From Stenotrophomonas terrae (GTDB lineage Bacteria; Pseudomonadota; Gammaproteobacteria; Xanthomonadales; Xanthomonadaceae): a stretch of DNA of 64,000 nucleotides. Positions 8,811 through 17,486 of the stretch are shown here, in pieces. The stretch is taken from contig NZ_LDJJ01000051.1 in the NCBI RefSeq assembly GCF_001431465.1, forward strand, positions 1-64,000, written 5' to 3'. Numbering within the stretch: the stretch's first letter is position 1; every line of letters starts with the position of its first letter. The position numbers and the translations under genes are program-made. Under the pieces are notes generated by a model. The model was not told where the DNA came from. It did no database searches and saw only the letters and a program-made list of their open reading frames with translations.

Positions 8811-9452
8811 ATGGCAACCGAAACCGTACGCGGCAGAACCGTCACCATCCATTTCGACGGCGAACGCTGCATCCACTCGCGCAACTGCGTGCTCAGCCAC
8901 CCGGATGTGTTCGTGCCCAACGTGGTCGGCGAGTGGATCCACCCCGATGCGGTGGCACCGGAAGAAGTGGAACTGATCGCGCGCAGCTGCCCGTCCGGCG
9001 CCATCCGCTACGAATACAACGACGGCAGCCACGCCGAGCCCGCACCGGTGGTCAACCTGGTGCATATCCGCGAGAACGGCCCCCTAGCCTTCACCGCACC
9101 GCTGCTTATTGCCGGCAAGGATGAAGGCATGCGCGCCACTCTGTGCCGCTGCGGCGAATCACACAAAAAGCCCTTCTGCGACCACCGGCACGTCGACTGT
9201 GGTTTTACCGCCAGCGGCGAGCCGGCGGAAAAGAAATCCGAAGCCTTGCCGCAACGTGATGGCCCGCTGCAGGTCAACCCGACCAGGAACGGCCCGCTGC
9301 ACGTCATCGGCAACCTGGAAGTCGTCAGCGGCACCGGCCGCACCATCGACCGCGTCACCGAAACCTGGTTATGCCGCTGCGGCCATTCCAACAACAAGCC
9401 CTTCTGCGATGGCAGCCATAGAAAGGTTGGCTTCCAGGCTGACGGCGAATAA
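8811..9452 (+). CDS. Three-cluster iron-sulfur protein (Fer4_19 plus two CDGSH domains)
   Basis: The 213-residue protein starts with a YjdI/Fer4_19-type domain containing the CIHSRNC and CPSG cysteine pattern for one 4Fe-4S-type cluster. Two CDGSH-type domains follow: CRCGESHKKPFCDHRH (about residue 112) and CRCGHSNNKPFCDGSH (about residue 195). Each supplies three Cys and one His for a 2Fe-2S cluster. The first CDGSH copy has CDHRH instead of CDGSH but keeps all four ligands. CDGSH proteins are implicated in redox sensing and cluster transfer; the role of this fusion is unknown. A small acidic protein gene follows 25 bases later. Confidence 0.85.
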   Translation: MATETVRGRTVTIHFDGERCIHSRNCVLSHPDVFVPNVVGEWIHPDAVAPEEVELIARSCPSGAIRYEYNDGSHAEPAPVVNLVHIRENGPLAFTAPLLIAGKDEGMRATLCRCGESHKKPFCDHRHVDCGFTASGEPAEKKSEALPQRDGPLQVNPTRNGPLHVIGNLEVVSGTGRTIDRVTETWLCRCGHSNNKPFCDGSHRKVGFQADGE

Positions 9453-9477
9453 CACATTCCCCCCAAAGGAGCTGCAC

Positions 9478-9774
9478 ATGGCAAACCTCGAACTTCGCCT
9501 TACCGCCGACGAAGGTGTTACCCAGGCCATGCTCGACATGCTCAAGGGCATGGACGATGTGGATTCAGCCGAGGACATCACCGAACCCGCATTCGATGCT
9601 GACGACGAAGACAGCAGCTCGGCGGGCCTCAGCGACAATGAAGGCCCGGGCTCTCATCTGATCCAGGTGGAAACCATCAACGATGAAAGCCTGGCGCGGG
9701 TGCTGGATGCCGCGCAGGCCCTGGCCGAGAGACTGGGTGCGGTATTGGAGATCGAATCTGATTCGCAGGACTGA
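9478..9774 (+). CDS. Small acidic hypothetical protein
   Basis: The protein has 98 residues and is very acidic, with a central Asp/Glu/Ser-rich stretch (about 38-58) flanked by two regions that could form an alpha-beta fold. ATG 9478 has AAAGGAG six bases upstream. It lies 25 bases after the CDGSH gene on the same strand, so the two are probably co-transcribed. No family was recognised. Confidence 0.7.
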   Translation: MANLELRLTADEGVTQAMLDMLKGMDDVDSAEDITEPAFDADDEDSSSAGLSDNEGPGSHLIQVETINDESLARVLDAAQALAERLGAVLEIESDSQD

Positions 9775-9826
9775 ATTCAGCGGGCAGCGGCCACAGCGGA
9801 TATGACTCCGGTGCGGCCGCTCACGC

Positions 9827-10231
9827 TCAATCCAGTGAGTGGCCCGCTTCCAGGTTTGCCGCAAACGCCGCGGCCCCCTCGATGACCAAGGGCCGGACCG
9901 CCTCCTCCAGCGTATCGGGCAGGAAGTCGCTTACCCAGATCAGTCGACAGCCGCCGCGCGTGTCCTCCACGACCTGCATCGATGCGGAATGATGCTCAAA
10001 GGGCGCGCCTTGTGCGCTATAGGCCACGCGCCGCTTCTGCTCATCGACACTGACGATGCGCTCCTTCACTTGCAGGCCATTGGCAAACACCAGCTCGCGG
10101 ATGTCGCCGTGCATGCAGCCATCAACCAGCACCGGGCTGAACAACACCTGCGCCCTGTCGACGCGGCGCAAGGCCGCCCAGGCGACCGCCGCCGGCACCG
10201 CCACCGCTTGCTCCCACCATATTGTTGCCAT
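9827..10231 (-). CDS. SRPBCC/START-like family protein
   Basis: The protein has 134 residues. The pattern VAVPAAVAWAALRRVDR at the start, strands with alternating polar residues, and a C-terminal helix rich in Ala/Leu are typical of polyketide cyclase/SRPBCC proteins. These form a hydrophobic pocket for small lipophilic ligands. The start ATG 10231 is chosen because AAGGAGG lies nine bases upstream; the open frame extends to 10459 without a better signal. It is divergent from the AraC-type regulator. Confidence 0.65.
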   Translation of the reverse strand: MATIWWEQAVAVPAAVAWAALRRVDRAQVLFSPVLVDGCMHGDIRELVFANGLQVKERIVSVDEQKRRVAYSAQGAPFEHHSASMQVVEDTRGGCRLIWVSDFLPDTLEEAVRPLVIEGAAAFAANLEAGHSLD

Positions 10232-10343
10232 CCAACCGCCTCCTTGTTGTCCTGGGTGATGCATCCGCGCTTCTGGGATGCAGACACGGATGCTGCGCCC
10301 TGGCTGGGCTACGATCTTGGGGAAAATTGATGGAACCGATGCA

Positions 10344-11210
10344 ATGACCTTGATCGCACAGTCGCTGGGCAGCGGCCCGGGCTGGTCCAGCGCGGTGATG
10401 ACCTGCAGCGCCGGTCCCGCCGATCCCCGCCTCGAAGAACAGCATGCCGGGGTCAGCATCGCGGTAGTGCTGGAAGGCAGCTTCGGCTACCGCAATCACT
10501 GCGGCATGTCGATCCTGGTACCCGGCGCGATCCTGCTGGGCAACCCGGGTGATTGTTATGAATGTGGCCACCAACACAGCCGCGGCGACCGCTGCCTTGC
10601 CTTTCATTTTGAGCCTGCAGTGCAGGAAGCGGTTGTCGCTGCCCTGCCCGGCGCACGCCCGTTGCGTTTCAAGCAGGCAGCGTTCGCCCCCCGCCAATGT
10701 GGCGCAGGCCTGTTGCCGCACGCGGACCAGGTGGTCGAAAACCCGCAGCAGATAGAAGCGTTCGCCTTCCAACTACTGGAAACGGTCATGTCCAGGCACG
10801 CCGACTGCCGGGGCCTGGTATCCGCCTCGAACGCGGCGCGTGCCAGGAATACACGCTGCGTGCAGGAACTGGTGCATTGGCTGATGTCCAACTACCAACA
10901 GCCGCTTTCGCTGACCACTCTTGCTCAACATGTAGCGCTGAGCCCTGCCCATCTGCTGCGCGAGTTCAAACGCATTACCGGCACCACGCCGCATCAGTTC
11001 ATGCTCGCACAGCGCATGCGCCAGGCCGCACAACGCCTGCGCGACGGCGATGAGAGCGTGCTGCAGATCGCACTGGATGCCGGCTTTGGTGATATCTCGG
11101 AGTTCAACCGGCGCTTCCGCAGGGAGTTGGGCACAACGCCAAGTGGCTTTCGCACGTCGCCAAACCAACCTTGCAAACCTGCTGCAGGTGCGGTTGTGGC
11201 AGGCGCATGA
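10344..11210 (+). CDS. AraC family transcriptional regulator
   Basis: The protein has 288 residues. The N-terminal half resembles a cupin-like ligand-sensing domain, including a C-x2-GH-x-HSRGDRCLAFHF segment. The C-terminal 100 residues carry two helix-turn-helix motifs: SLTTLAQHVALSPAHLLREF, and LQIALDAGFGDISEFNRRFR followed by GTTPSGFR. This is the AraC/XylS DNA-binding domain. ATG 10344 is the most likely start, although an upstream in-frame ATG exists at 10278. The gene precedes an alpha/beta hydrolase by 41 bases and is divergent from the SRPBCC gene; either could be a target. Confidence 0.85.
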   Translation: MTLIAQSLGSGPGWSSAVMTCSAGPADPRLEEQHAGVSIAVVLEGSFGYRNHCGMSILVPGAILLGNPGDCYECGHQHSRGDRCLAFHFEPAVQEAVVAALPGARPLRFKQAAFAPRQCGAGLLPHADQVVENPQQIEAFAFQLLETVMSRHADCRGLVSASNAARARNTRCVQELVHWLMSNYQQPLSLTTLAQHVALSPAHLLREFKRITGTTPHQFMLAQRMRQAAQRLRDGDESVLQIALDAGFGDISEFNRRFRRELGTTPSGFRTSPNQPCKPAAGAVVAGA

Positions 11211-11251
11211 CATGATTCATCCCTGCAACTGACACCGACCTTGGGAAACCG

Positions 11252-12382
11252 ATGAAGCTGCTGCCGTTGTTCCTGCTCTGCGCTGCCGCTGCCGCGTGCT
11301 CCGGCGCAAGTGCCGCCGTGCCCGAAGCGCCCGCCCCCCGTGATCGGGCACAGGCCACCGCCATCGTGGCGGACATGCGCCGCGTGGTTACCGACAACGG
11401 CATCGAGCGCCTGGAGAAGGTCCGCATCGGCGGGATCGATCAATGGGTATCGATCCGCGGCAACGATGCCCGCAACCCGGTTCTGCTGATGCTGCATGGT
11501 GGGCCGGGCTGGGTCGCGATGCCTACCAGCTGGTACTTCCAACGCGGCTGGGAGGAGTACTTCACCGTCGTGCAGTGGGACCAGCGCGGCGCGGGCAAGA
11601 CCTTTGCGAGCAACGACCCAGTGCAGCTGGCCCCCACCATGACCCGCGAGCGCATGGTCGCCGACTCGCTGGAAATGGTGGCGTGGCTGCGCCACGAATT
11701 CGGCAAGCAGAAGATCTTCGTGCTCGGCCAATCCTGGGGCAGCTATCTGGGCCTGGAAGTAGCCAAGCAGCGCCCGCAATGGCTGCATGCCTATATCGGC
11801 ATGGGCCAGATATCCAATGCGCCGGAGAGCGAACGGCGCGGCTGGGCGTGGACGATGCAACAGGCGCAGCACGACCACAACGCACAGGCCATTGCTGACC
11901 TGCAGGCAATAGCGCCCTATGCCCAGGGCAGCACCCCGCTTGCATTGGATGCACTGTTCAAACAACGACAATGGTTGAACCACTACGGCGGCATGGTCCA
12001 CAACCGCCGAGGCGGCGATGCCGAGGCCGCAGCCTTTGCGCTGTCACCCGAATATACCGACGCAGATATAGCCGCGGCCTGGAAGGGCAACGATTTTTCA
12101 ATGCAGCATCTGCTCGCGGATGCGCTGACCCTCGACATGAGCACCACCCGCCAGCTCAAGACGCCGCTGTTCCTGTTCCTGGGTCGGCACGATTACAACG
12201 TGTCCTCCGAACTGGCGGCCGAATGGTTCGCCAGCGTGGATGCGCCGCAGAAGAAGCTGATCTGGTTTGAACAGTCGGCGCATGAAGTGATGAATGAGGA
12301 GCCGGGAAAGACCTTGCTAAGCCTGGTGCAGGAGGTACGGCCCATCGCAGAGCAGGCCGGCGATGGCGTCTTCGAGCAGTGA
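11252..12382 (+). CDS. Alpha/beta hydrolase, proline iminopeptidase-like, exported
   Basis: The protein has 376 residues. The N-terminus is a signal peptide with a possible lipobox cysteine (AAAACSG, about residue 15). The mature part has the oxyanion motif LHGGPGW, a nucleophile elbow GQSWGSYLG (serine), a C-terminal aspartate region (GRHDYN) and a histidine near the end (SAHEVMNEE). This arrangement matches the S33 proline iminopeptidase/epoxide hydrolase branch. It probably acts in the periplasm or outer membrane. The substrate is not known. Confidence 0.8.
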   Translation: MKLLPLFLLCAAAAACSGASAAVPEAPAPRDRAQATAIVADMRRVVTDNGIERLEKVRIGGIDQWVSIRGNDARNPVLLMLHGGPGWVAMPTSWYFQRGWEEYFTVVQWDQRGAGKTFASNDPVQLAPTMTRERMVADSLEMVAWLRHEFGKQKIFVLGQSWGSYLGLEVAKQRPQWLHAYIGMGQISNAPESERRGWAWTMQQAQHDHNAQAIADLQAIAPYAQGSTPLALDALFKQRQWLNHYGGMVHNRRGGDAEAAAFALSPEYTDADIAAAWKGNDFSMQHLLADALTLDMSTTRQLKTPLFLFLGRHDYNVSSELAAEWFASVDAPQKKLIWFEQSAHEVMNEEPGKTLLSLVQEVRPIAEQAGDGVFEQ

Positions 12383-12389
12383 ACAGGAT

Positions 12390-12419
12390 GGCCGCGCGGC
12401 AACGACAACACGCGCGGCC
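12390..12419. terminator. GC hairpin after hydrolase gene
   Basis: A perfect 9-bp stem (GGCCGCGCG at 12390-12398 with CGCGCGGCC at 12411-12419) and a 12-base loop start eight bases after the hydrolase stop codon. There is no T-run, so it may be a weak or Rho-assisted stop. It separates two convergent genes. Confidence 0.5.
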
Positions 12420-12495
12420 CAAGTCCACTGACAGCGAGTCCATCGCAGATTGAAACAATGCTGCGGATGCATGGGTAACGGATACCCGCATTCGA

Positions 12496-13761
12496 TCAAA
12501 GATCGTACGAAAGCAGATCGTATCCGGTCGCCGCACGCACCACCCGCTGGTGCACGAATGAACCGCTGCCGCCATTGGTCAACACCACGATGCCCCGCCC
12601 CCGCTGCGCATCGCCAATGGCGAAGTTCTTGAAGATGCCGCTGTTGCTGCCCGAGTGATAGAACACCGGGCCGTCGCGAGTCTGCTCGGTATTCCAACCC
12701 AGGCCCTTCTCGGTCCATCGCCCCGGCAAGCTGATCTGCGGCGCCAGCATTGCCTGTCGCGTGCTCTCACTGATCTCCCATGCCGCAGTTTGCCGGCCCG
12801 CCATCATCAAGCTCAGGAAGGTCGCATAGTCCTGCACCGTCGTGCGCAGACTGGCTGCGGCATTGGCGAGGATGTCACCCGGCCAGGTCACCAAGCCTGG
12901 CGACGACAAGGCCTGCACTTCCGGCAGCGCACGCTCGGCATCTTCATACTTCCATGCAGACAGCGGCTTGCCCCAGCGCTCAGCGACGCGTTGGGCTGCG
13001 CTCCATTGTTCGCGCAGCACCTGCGGCGGTGCGCCCGCTTCGACACGATCGTGTGCGCGATGACCAAACACGGAGCGCGCGGCCAGATCCGCATTCCAGG
13101 TATAGCTGCTGTCTTTCATCCCGGCGGGACCGAACAGATAGGCCTGCATCGACTCATCCAGACTCTGCCCGGTGATCGCTTCAACAACCAGCTGCAACCA
13201 GACGAATGCCTCACCGGAATAGTTGATGCGCGTGCCGGGCTTCACCATCGGCACCAGCTTCTCGGTCGCGGGCGACTTGCGCCAATCGGGCAGCCCCGTC
13301 GTATGCCGCAATACGTCGCGCGCGGTGATGAGTGCTACCCATGGATGGTCACCAAGGTAATCAGGGCGCCGATACCGAACCAGCGGAACATCCAGATCGA
13401 TCAACCCCTGCCCCACCAGCTGCATCACCAGATAGGCGAACACCGGCTTGCTGAGCGAGGCGTCCTCAAACACCGTGCGCACATCAACAGCCCTGCCGGT
13501 CTGTACATCAGCCAAGCCAAAGCCTCGGCTCCATGCCACAGCACCGTCCTCAACCACGGCGATGCCCACACCAGGAACCGCAAAGACCTGCATGATCCGA
13601 GGCAGTTCGGCGAGGAATGTATCGTCAGGGATCCACGAACTGCTGGCGGTGTCTTTACACGAAGCAGCCAATGCTCGGGTTGAAGACAACGCGGCAAGAA
13701 TCCCCAAGGTGGCGGACTGCGCGATGAAGCGACGACGACCTGGAACCATGCGTATCGACAT
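12496..13761 (-). CDS. Serine hydrolase, class C beta-lactamase-like, exported
   Basis: The protein has 421 residues. The N-terminus has a twin-arginine-like GRRRFIAQSA followed by a hydrophobic stretch, suggesting Tat export. The SxxK motif appears as SLSK (in DASLSKPVF), the second motif as YSG (INYSGEAF), and the third as HSG (YHSGSNSG). These are the active-site elements of the beta-lactamase/esterase/DD-peptidase superfamily (PF00144). The HSG third motif, in place of KTG, points to an esterase or peptidase rather than a true AmpC. The gene is the last host gene before the prophage. Confidence 0.82.
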   Translation of the reverse strand: MSIRMVPGRRRFIAQSATLGILAALSSTRALAASCKDTASSSWIPDDTFLAELPRIMQVFAVPGVGIAVVEDGAVAWSRGFGLADVQTGRAVDVRTVFEDASLSKPVFAYLVMQLVGQGLIDLDVPLVRYRRPDYLGDHPWVALITARDVLRHTTGLPDWRKSPATEKLVPMVKPGTRINYSGEAFVWLQLVVEAITGQSLDESMQAYLFGPAGMKDSSYTWNADLAARSVFGHRAHDRVEAGAPPQVLREQWSAAQRVAERWGKPLSAWKYEDAERALPEVQALSSPGLVTWPGDILANAAASLRTTVQDYATFLSLMMAGRQTAAWEISESTRQAMLAPQISLPGRWTEKGLGWNTEQTRDGPVFYHSGSNSGIFKNFAIGDAQRGRGIVVLTNGGSGSFVHQRVVRAATGYDLLSYDL

Positions 13762-13933
13762 TGCCAGCAGCCTCCCTTACGGAAAGCGCAGCTTAGCCGG
13801 TGTTCGGCGAAAAGTTGGTCGGCATAAGGTTGAAAACAATCCCGAGCCCGATCAAAGCGGGTAACGGACAGACACCGAGTTGAAGCAACGGACAAGAAAA
13901 AGGGCCTGCATCTCTGCAAACCCTGCCTGCTTC

Positions 13934-13978
13934 TGGTGGGCCCACCAGGATTCGAACCTGGAACCAAAGGATTATGAG
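13934..13978. other. attL: left prophage attachment site
   Basis: These 45 bases are identical to 51962-52006, the 3' part of tRNA-Ile2 from the anticodon loop to CCA. The flanking bases differ on both sides. It is the partial tRNA copy left at the far end of the prophage by site-specific integration. Confidence 0.93.
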
Positions 13979-14489
13979 GCCGAGTGGTTCTCTATTCCAA
14001 TCAACAACTTATCCCTCATCTTATTCGGGAAGCGCGCTTGCAAAATCTCTGGACGTACCGCACGCAGGAGGTCATTTTTCGGGAGGCCAAATGTGGCCAG
14101 GGACCTAGTCTCAGGCCCCGCGCCAGAGCTGGTTTGGTAGCACAAAGTAGCCACGGCCAGACCCCACAAGACGCACGTGTGTCCAATAGCTAGCCGAGGG
14201 CGCGCCGGAAGCGCAATTGCCGCCGGCCGCCTGGTCGGCCAGATCCGGCTAGGATGGTCCGCGCTTCCTGATCCAGCCCTGACAACCACACCGAAGGCGA
14301 CGGTAACGGAGCCACTCGCTAATTTGGACGGCCAAATGAATCGTGTATCTCTCCTTGTACCACCCACAACGAGCGAGCACCTCAATGGCCGTCGCAAAGC
14401 CCGCCCGAGAAAGCGGCAAGGAAAATAACTTAGGTTCGGATGACAAGGGCCTATCCCTGATTGCATCACCCGCAATCAGAGGCAACGCA
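13979..14489. other. attL-proximal region without a supported gene
   Basis: About 510 bases lie between attL and the first phage gene. Open frames exist on both strands, but none has a convincing start or family resemblance, and the composition is mixed. It may contain the left attachment arm sites for integrase or host factors, which cannot be recognised by eye. Confidence 0.4.
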
Positions 14490-14738
14490 ATGCACCACCC
14501 TTACTTCCCAGCCGGTGACGTCCAAGCCGGGACAAACCGCATGCAAGCCAGCATTAACCGCCTTGCCGACGTGATGGAAGATGCCTTGGGCCTACTGCCT
14601 CCGGATCATCCCGCGCAACGGGCTGCCATCCAGCTCCAATACGATTGGGCCGCCCTGGCGCTGAGCCTGCGCGATGCCGGAATGAATGTTCCCCGCTGCG
14701 AGCACGACGAAGGCTGGCCCGAGGAGTTCCCTAGATGA
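14490..14738 (+). CDS. Small phage hypothetical protein
   Basis: The protein has 82 residues, mostly helical in appearance, with a segment (about 10-65) of regular hydrophobic spacing. ATG 14490 is chosen because the upstream open extension (to 14343) has an unlikely composition. The ribosome site is weak (AGAGG). It ends just before the LexA box that precedes umuD. No family was recognised. Confidence 0.5.
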   Translation: MHHPYFPAGDVQAGTNRMQASINRLADVMEDALGLLPPDHPAQRAAIQLQYDWAALALSLRDAGMNVPRCEHDEGWPEEFPR

Positions 14739-14783
14739 TCGTCGCCCACACGGGACCTCTCGAGGCAATGCCGCCCCCGAACG

Positions 14784-14798
14784 TTAGTAATTGTACTA
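14784..14798. promoter_or_regulatory. LexA (SOS) box upstream of umuDC
   Basis: The sequence TTAG-TAATTG-TACTA exactly fits TTAG-N6-TACTA, the LexA operator described for Xylella and Xanthomonas. It lies 55 bases before the umuD start. It suggests that host LexA represses the prophage umuDC operon and that DNA damage induces it. Confidence 0.75.
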
Positions 14799-14852
14799 AT
14801 ATTCCCTGCCCCGTCTCCGACCGTGAGACACGGCAAGCGGACAGTACCCGGC

Positions 14853-15329
14853 ATGGCTTCTTCATTCACTCTCGAAACTACAGCTGCGCTGCTGGGCCCC
14901 GCCCGCATCGACGGCCCGGTGCGCTCAACCCCGTTGGCAGGTGCCCACGCAAGGCTGGGCTTCCCCAGCCCGGCCGATGATTTCCTGGACGACAGCGTCG
15001 ATCTGCACCGGCTGCTGGTACGAAACCCCGCCGCCACTTATCTCTACCGGGCGGACGGATGGTCAATGCTCGGCCTTGGCGTCAGCGATGGTGACATTCT
15101 TGTCGTAGACCGTTCTGTGCGCCCAACGAGCGGCGACCTTGTCATCGCCGTGTGGGATGGCAACCAGCCCACCTGCAAGGTACTGAAGCTCTTCCAACAT
15201 CATATTGAGCTGCATTCCGCCAACCCCGATTTTCCACCCATCGAGCTGACGCCCGGCACAGAAGTTGAGGTGTTCGCCGTTGTCGGTGTGGCCAGGCAGA
15301 TCAAGCGCGGCGCGCGGCGCCAACGCTGA
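14853..15329 (+). CDS. umuD: UmuD-like S24 protease, polymerase V accessory subunit
   Basis: The protein has 158 residues. The segment GFPSPADDF followed by a DLHRLL helix matches UmuD around its self-cleavage site, although the residue before the glycine is Leu35 instead of the Cys of E. coli UmuD. The catalytic Ser71 (GWSMLG) and Lys109 (TCKVLKL) are at the spacing expected for the Ser-Lys dyad. RecA-stimulated cleavage gives UmuD', which joins UmuC to form translesion polymerase V. The start ATG 14853 is preferred; the frame opens at 14823. A LexA box lies upstream and umuC follows 11 bases later. Confidence 0.9.
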   Translation: MASSFTLETTAALLGPARIDGPVRSTPLAGAHARLGFPSPADDFLDDSVDLHRLLVRNPAATYLYRADGWSMLGLGVSDGDILVVDRSVRPTSGDLVIAVWDGNQPTCKVLKLFQHHIELHSANPDFPPIELTPGTEVEVFAVVGVARQIKRGARRQR

Positions 15330-15340
15330 GGCATACGCGC

Positions 15341-16591
15341 ATGTTCGCCCTGGTCGACGGTAACAATTTCTACGCGAGCTGCGAACGCATCTTCCAGCCC
15401 GCGCTGCGTGGCAAGCCACTGGTTGTGCTCAGCAACAATGACGGCTGCGCCATTGCGCGCTCAGCTGAGGCCAAGGCCCTTGGTGTCAAGATGGGCCACC
15501 CCGCGCACGATTTGAAGCACATGGTGAAGCACCAAGGGCTGCAGATGCGCTCCGCCAATTTTGGTCTGTACGGGGATATTAGCGCCCGCATAGTTTCCAT
15601 CTTGCGGGCCGCGGCGCCGCGCGTTGAGGTCTACAGCATCGACGAGAGCTTCATGGACATCACCGGAATCCGCCAGCGGGAGCAGTTCGCGCGCGACCTG
15701 CGGCACCGCGTGCGACTGTGGACGGGCATACCCAACTGCATCGGCATCGGCCCCACAAAGACGCTCGCAAAGCTCGCCAACAAAGCGGCTAAGAGCGGCG
15801 ACGGTGTGATGGACCTGGGCGACACGTTCGTGCGCGATGCTGTGCTGGCCTCATTCCCCATTGAAGACGTATGGGGCGTGGGCCGCCGCCTGGCGCCAAA
15901 GCTCGCCGCACGCGGTATCCAGACCGCCGCGCAACTGCGGGACGCTCGCACCGACGACATTTTTGCCGCCTTCGGCGTCACACTTACCCGTACACAGCGC
16001 GAGCTGCAGGGGCTGCCATGCATGGAGCTCGAGGAAGTCGAGCCTGATCGGCAGCAGATCGTGGTGAGCAGGTCTTTCGGCAACCGTGTATGCGATAACT
16101 CCGCACTATATGAAGCGCTGGCCACCTTCACCGTGCGCGCATGCGAGAAGCTGCGTCACCGTGACCTGGTCGCCTCCGGAGTCGGCATCTTCCTCAGCTC
16201 CGACACCTTTCGCCCCGAGCTTCCACAGCATCACCCAAGCCGTGCGATCACTATGGCCGCGTCAACGTCGGACACGTCACTTGTGCTCAAGTGCGTGCGC
16301 CAGTTATTCGCAGGTTTGCCGCGTGAAGGCATCGGATACAAGAAGGCCGGTGTGATGTTGATGGATCTCGCTCGCCCCGAAGCGCTACAGCAGGATCTTT
16401 TCAATGCCGCAGCCGTCGGCAACGACAAGCTGATGGCCACATTGGATTCCATCAATGCAAAATTTGGGCGCGGCACTGCCGGCTTCGGCGCAAGTGGCTG
16501 GCAGGCAACGCCGCAGTGGAGTATGCGGCAACAGATGCTGTCGCCGCGCTACACCACATCCGTGCATGAGCTACCCAGGGTGAAGTGCTGA
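15341..16591 (+). CDS. umuC: UmuC-like Y-family translesion DNA polymerase
   Basis: The protein has 416 residues and spans the full family length. It begins with FALVDGNNFYASCERIF, holding the first metal-binding aspartate and the steric-gate aromatic, followed by YSIDESFMDITG with the second acidic pair. The thumb region has the helix-hairpin-helix VWGVGRR pattern, and the C-terminal little-finger region ends near residue 400. It copies damaged DNA together with UmuD'2. Its place at the prophage end, behind a LexA box, makes it a lysogenic-conversion gene that could raise host mutability under stress. Confidence 0.93.
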   Translation: MFALVDGNNFYASCERIFQPALRGKPLVVLSNNDGCAIARSAEAKALGVKMGHPAHDLKHMVKHQGLQMRSANFGLYGDISARIVSILRAAAPRVEVYSIDESFMDITGIRQREQFARDLRHRVRLWTGIPNCIGIGPTKTLAKLANKAAKSGDGVMDLGDTFVRDAVLASFPIEDVWGVGRRLAPKLAARGIQTAAQLRDARTDDIFAAFGVTLTRTQRELQGLPCMELEEVEPDRQQIVVSRSFGNRVCDNSALYEALATFTVRACEKLRHRDLVASGVGIFLSSDTFRPELPQHHPSRAITMAASTSDTSLVLKCVRQLFAGLPREGIGYKKAGVMLMDLARPEALQQDLFNAAAVGNDKLMATLDSINAKFGRGTAGFGASGWQATPQWSMRQQMLSPRYTTSVHELPRVKC

Positions 16592-16783
16592 GCCACGTCG
16601 CTACCGACGCAGCCTTGTTATGTTCATAGGTCGGGTGCCGCCTACCGGAACCGTCAAGGACTGCCACGCAATGGCCTACGCAAGTACGTTTCGTGAGCGT
16701 GTCAAATCGCTTTCTGCGACCCCAATCGCATGCCGCTGATTCAGCAATGGCGCCGGCACCAGTCGCGCCCGAGAAGGCAAAGG

Positions 16784-17413
16784 CTACAGGGAAACCTCGC
16801 CATCATGCCTGCGAAGGCACTTCTCAATCACGTAGGTCGTGATCGCCTGCTTGTCGGGGCCGTACTCATCAAAGGCCTCCAATACAAGGCGTCGCATCTC
16901 ATCTTCCGAAATAATCTCCGAAACTGGAGGCCTATCAGCACGTTGCTGTGCGCGCTGTCGCCCAAGCATACCTCCATGAATCGAAGCGAGCATTCCCATC
17001 GCCGCAACAATGAACAATCTACGCGGCGCGCCCCCTTCTCGTGAAGTGGGCACCGCCAACTCTGCGCAACGGGAAGCTATATTTGGAGTTTCAAATGAAA
17101 TGGGTGAATGATCATGACCGAACTCATTGCGAATCCGGCGAATCAGATGCATATCTCTTCGCTCACGTGACGAAACAAGGCCAAGCAAAAAGGCAAGGTC
17201 GATTCGAGTCGAAAAAGAGCCAGCAGCTTTCCCCTGACCTAACAATTCATCAGCAACTTTCTTGTCATCAACAATTGCGGAACGGAGCAACTGCTCCAAC
17301 TCAGCGTCAATATATGCCGCTGCAATGAGTGCGCATCCTCGGTCACTCTCTGGACTAAGAGTTGCACGGAACGCCATAACATCATCGAAACTACCAAGAA
17401 ATCCACTCACCAT
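16784..17413 (-). CDS. MltR/HEPN-like helical protein
   Basis: The 209-residue, largely helical protein resembles the MltR family in DRGCALIAAAYIDAELEQLL and the DMHLIRRIRNEFGH block. The latter contains R95-N-x-F-x-H100, an R-x4-H pattern as in HEPN ribonucleases, many of which are toxins or RNA-targeting effectors. MltR itself modulates mannitol uptake regulation in enterobacteria, but no mannitol genes are near. The gene lies 73 bases downstream of an AAA ATPase gene on the same strand, so the two may form a unit. The family call is fairly sure; the function is inferred only. Confidence 0.68.
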   Translation of the reverse strand: MVSGFLGSFDDVMAFRATLSPESDRGCALIAAAYIDAELEQLLRSAIVDDKKVADELLGQGKAAGSFSTRIDLAFLLGLVSSRERRDMHLIRRIRNEFGHDHSPISFETPNIASRCAELAVPTSREGGAPRRLFIVAAMGMLASIHGGMLGRQRAQQRADRPPVSEIISEDEMRRLVLEAFDEYGPDKQAITTYVIEKCLRRHDGEVSL

Positions 17414-17486
17414 GCACCTGCATTAATTACGCTTGAAGTCTCGCGAGCTTAGTTTGACGCAAGACATCTCAAATGCCGACGTCTGA

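Noticed and set aside
13880..14475. Open frames on both strands across attL
   Set aside because: They overlap the att sequence and tRNA fragment, have unlikely composition, and no start signal or family resemblance.
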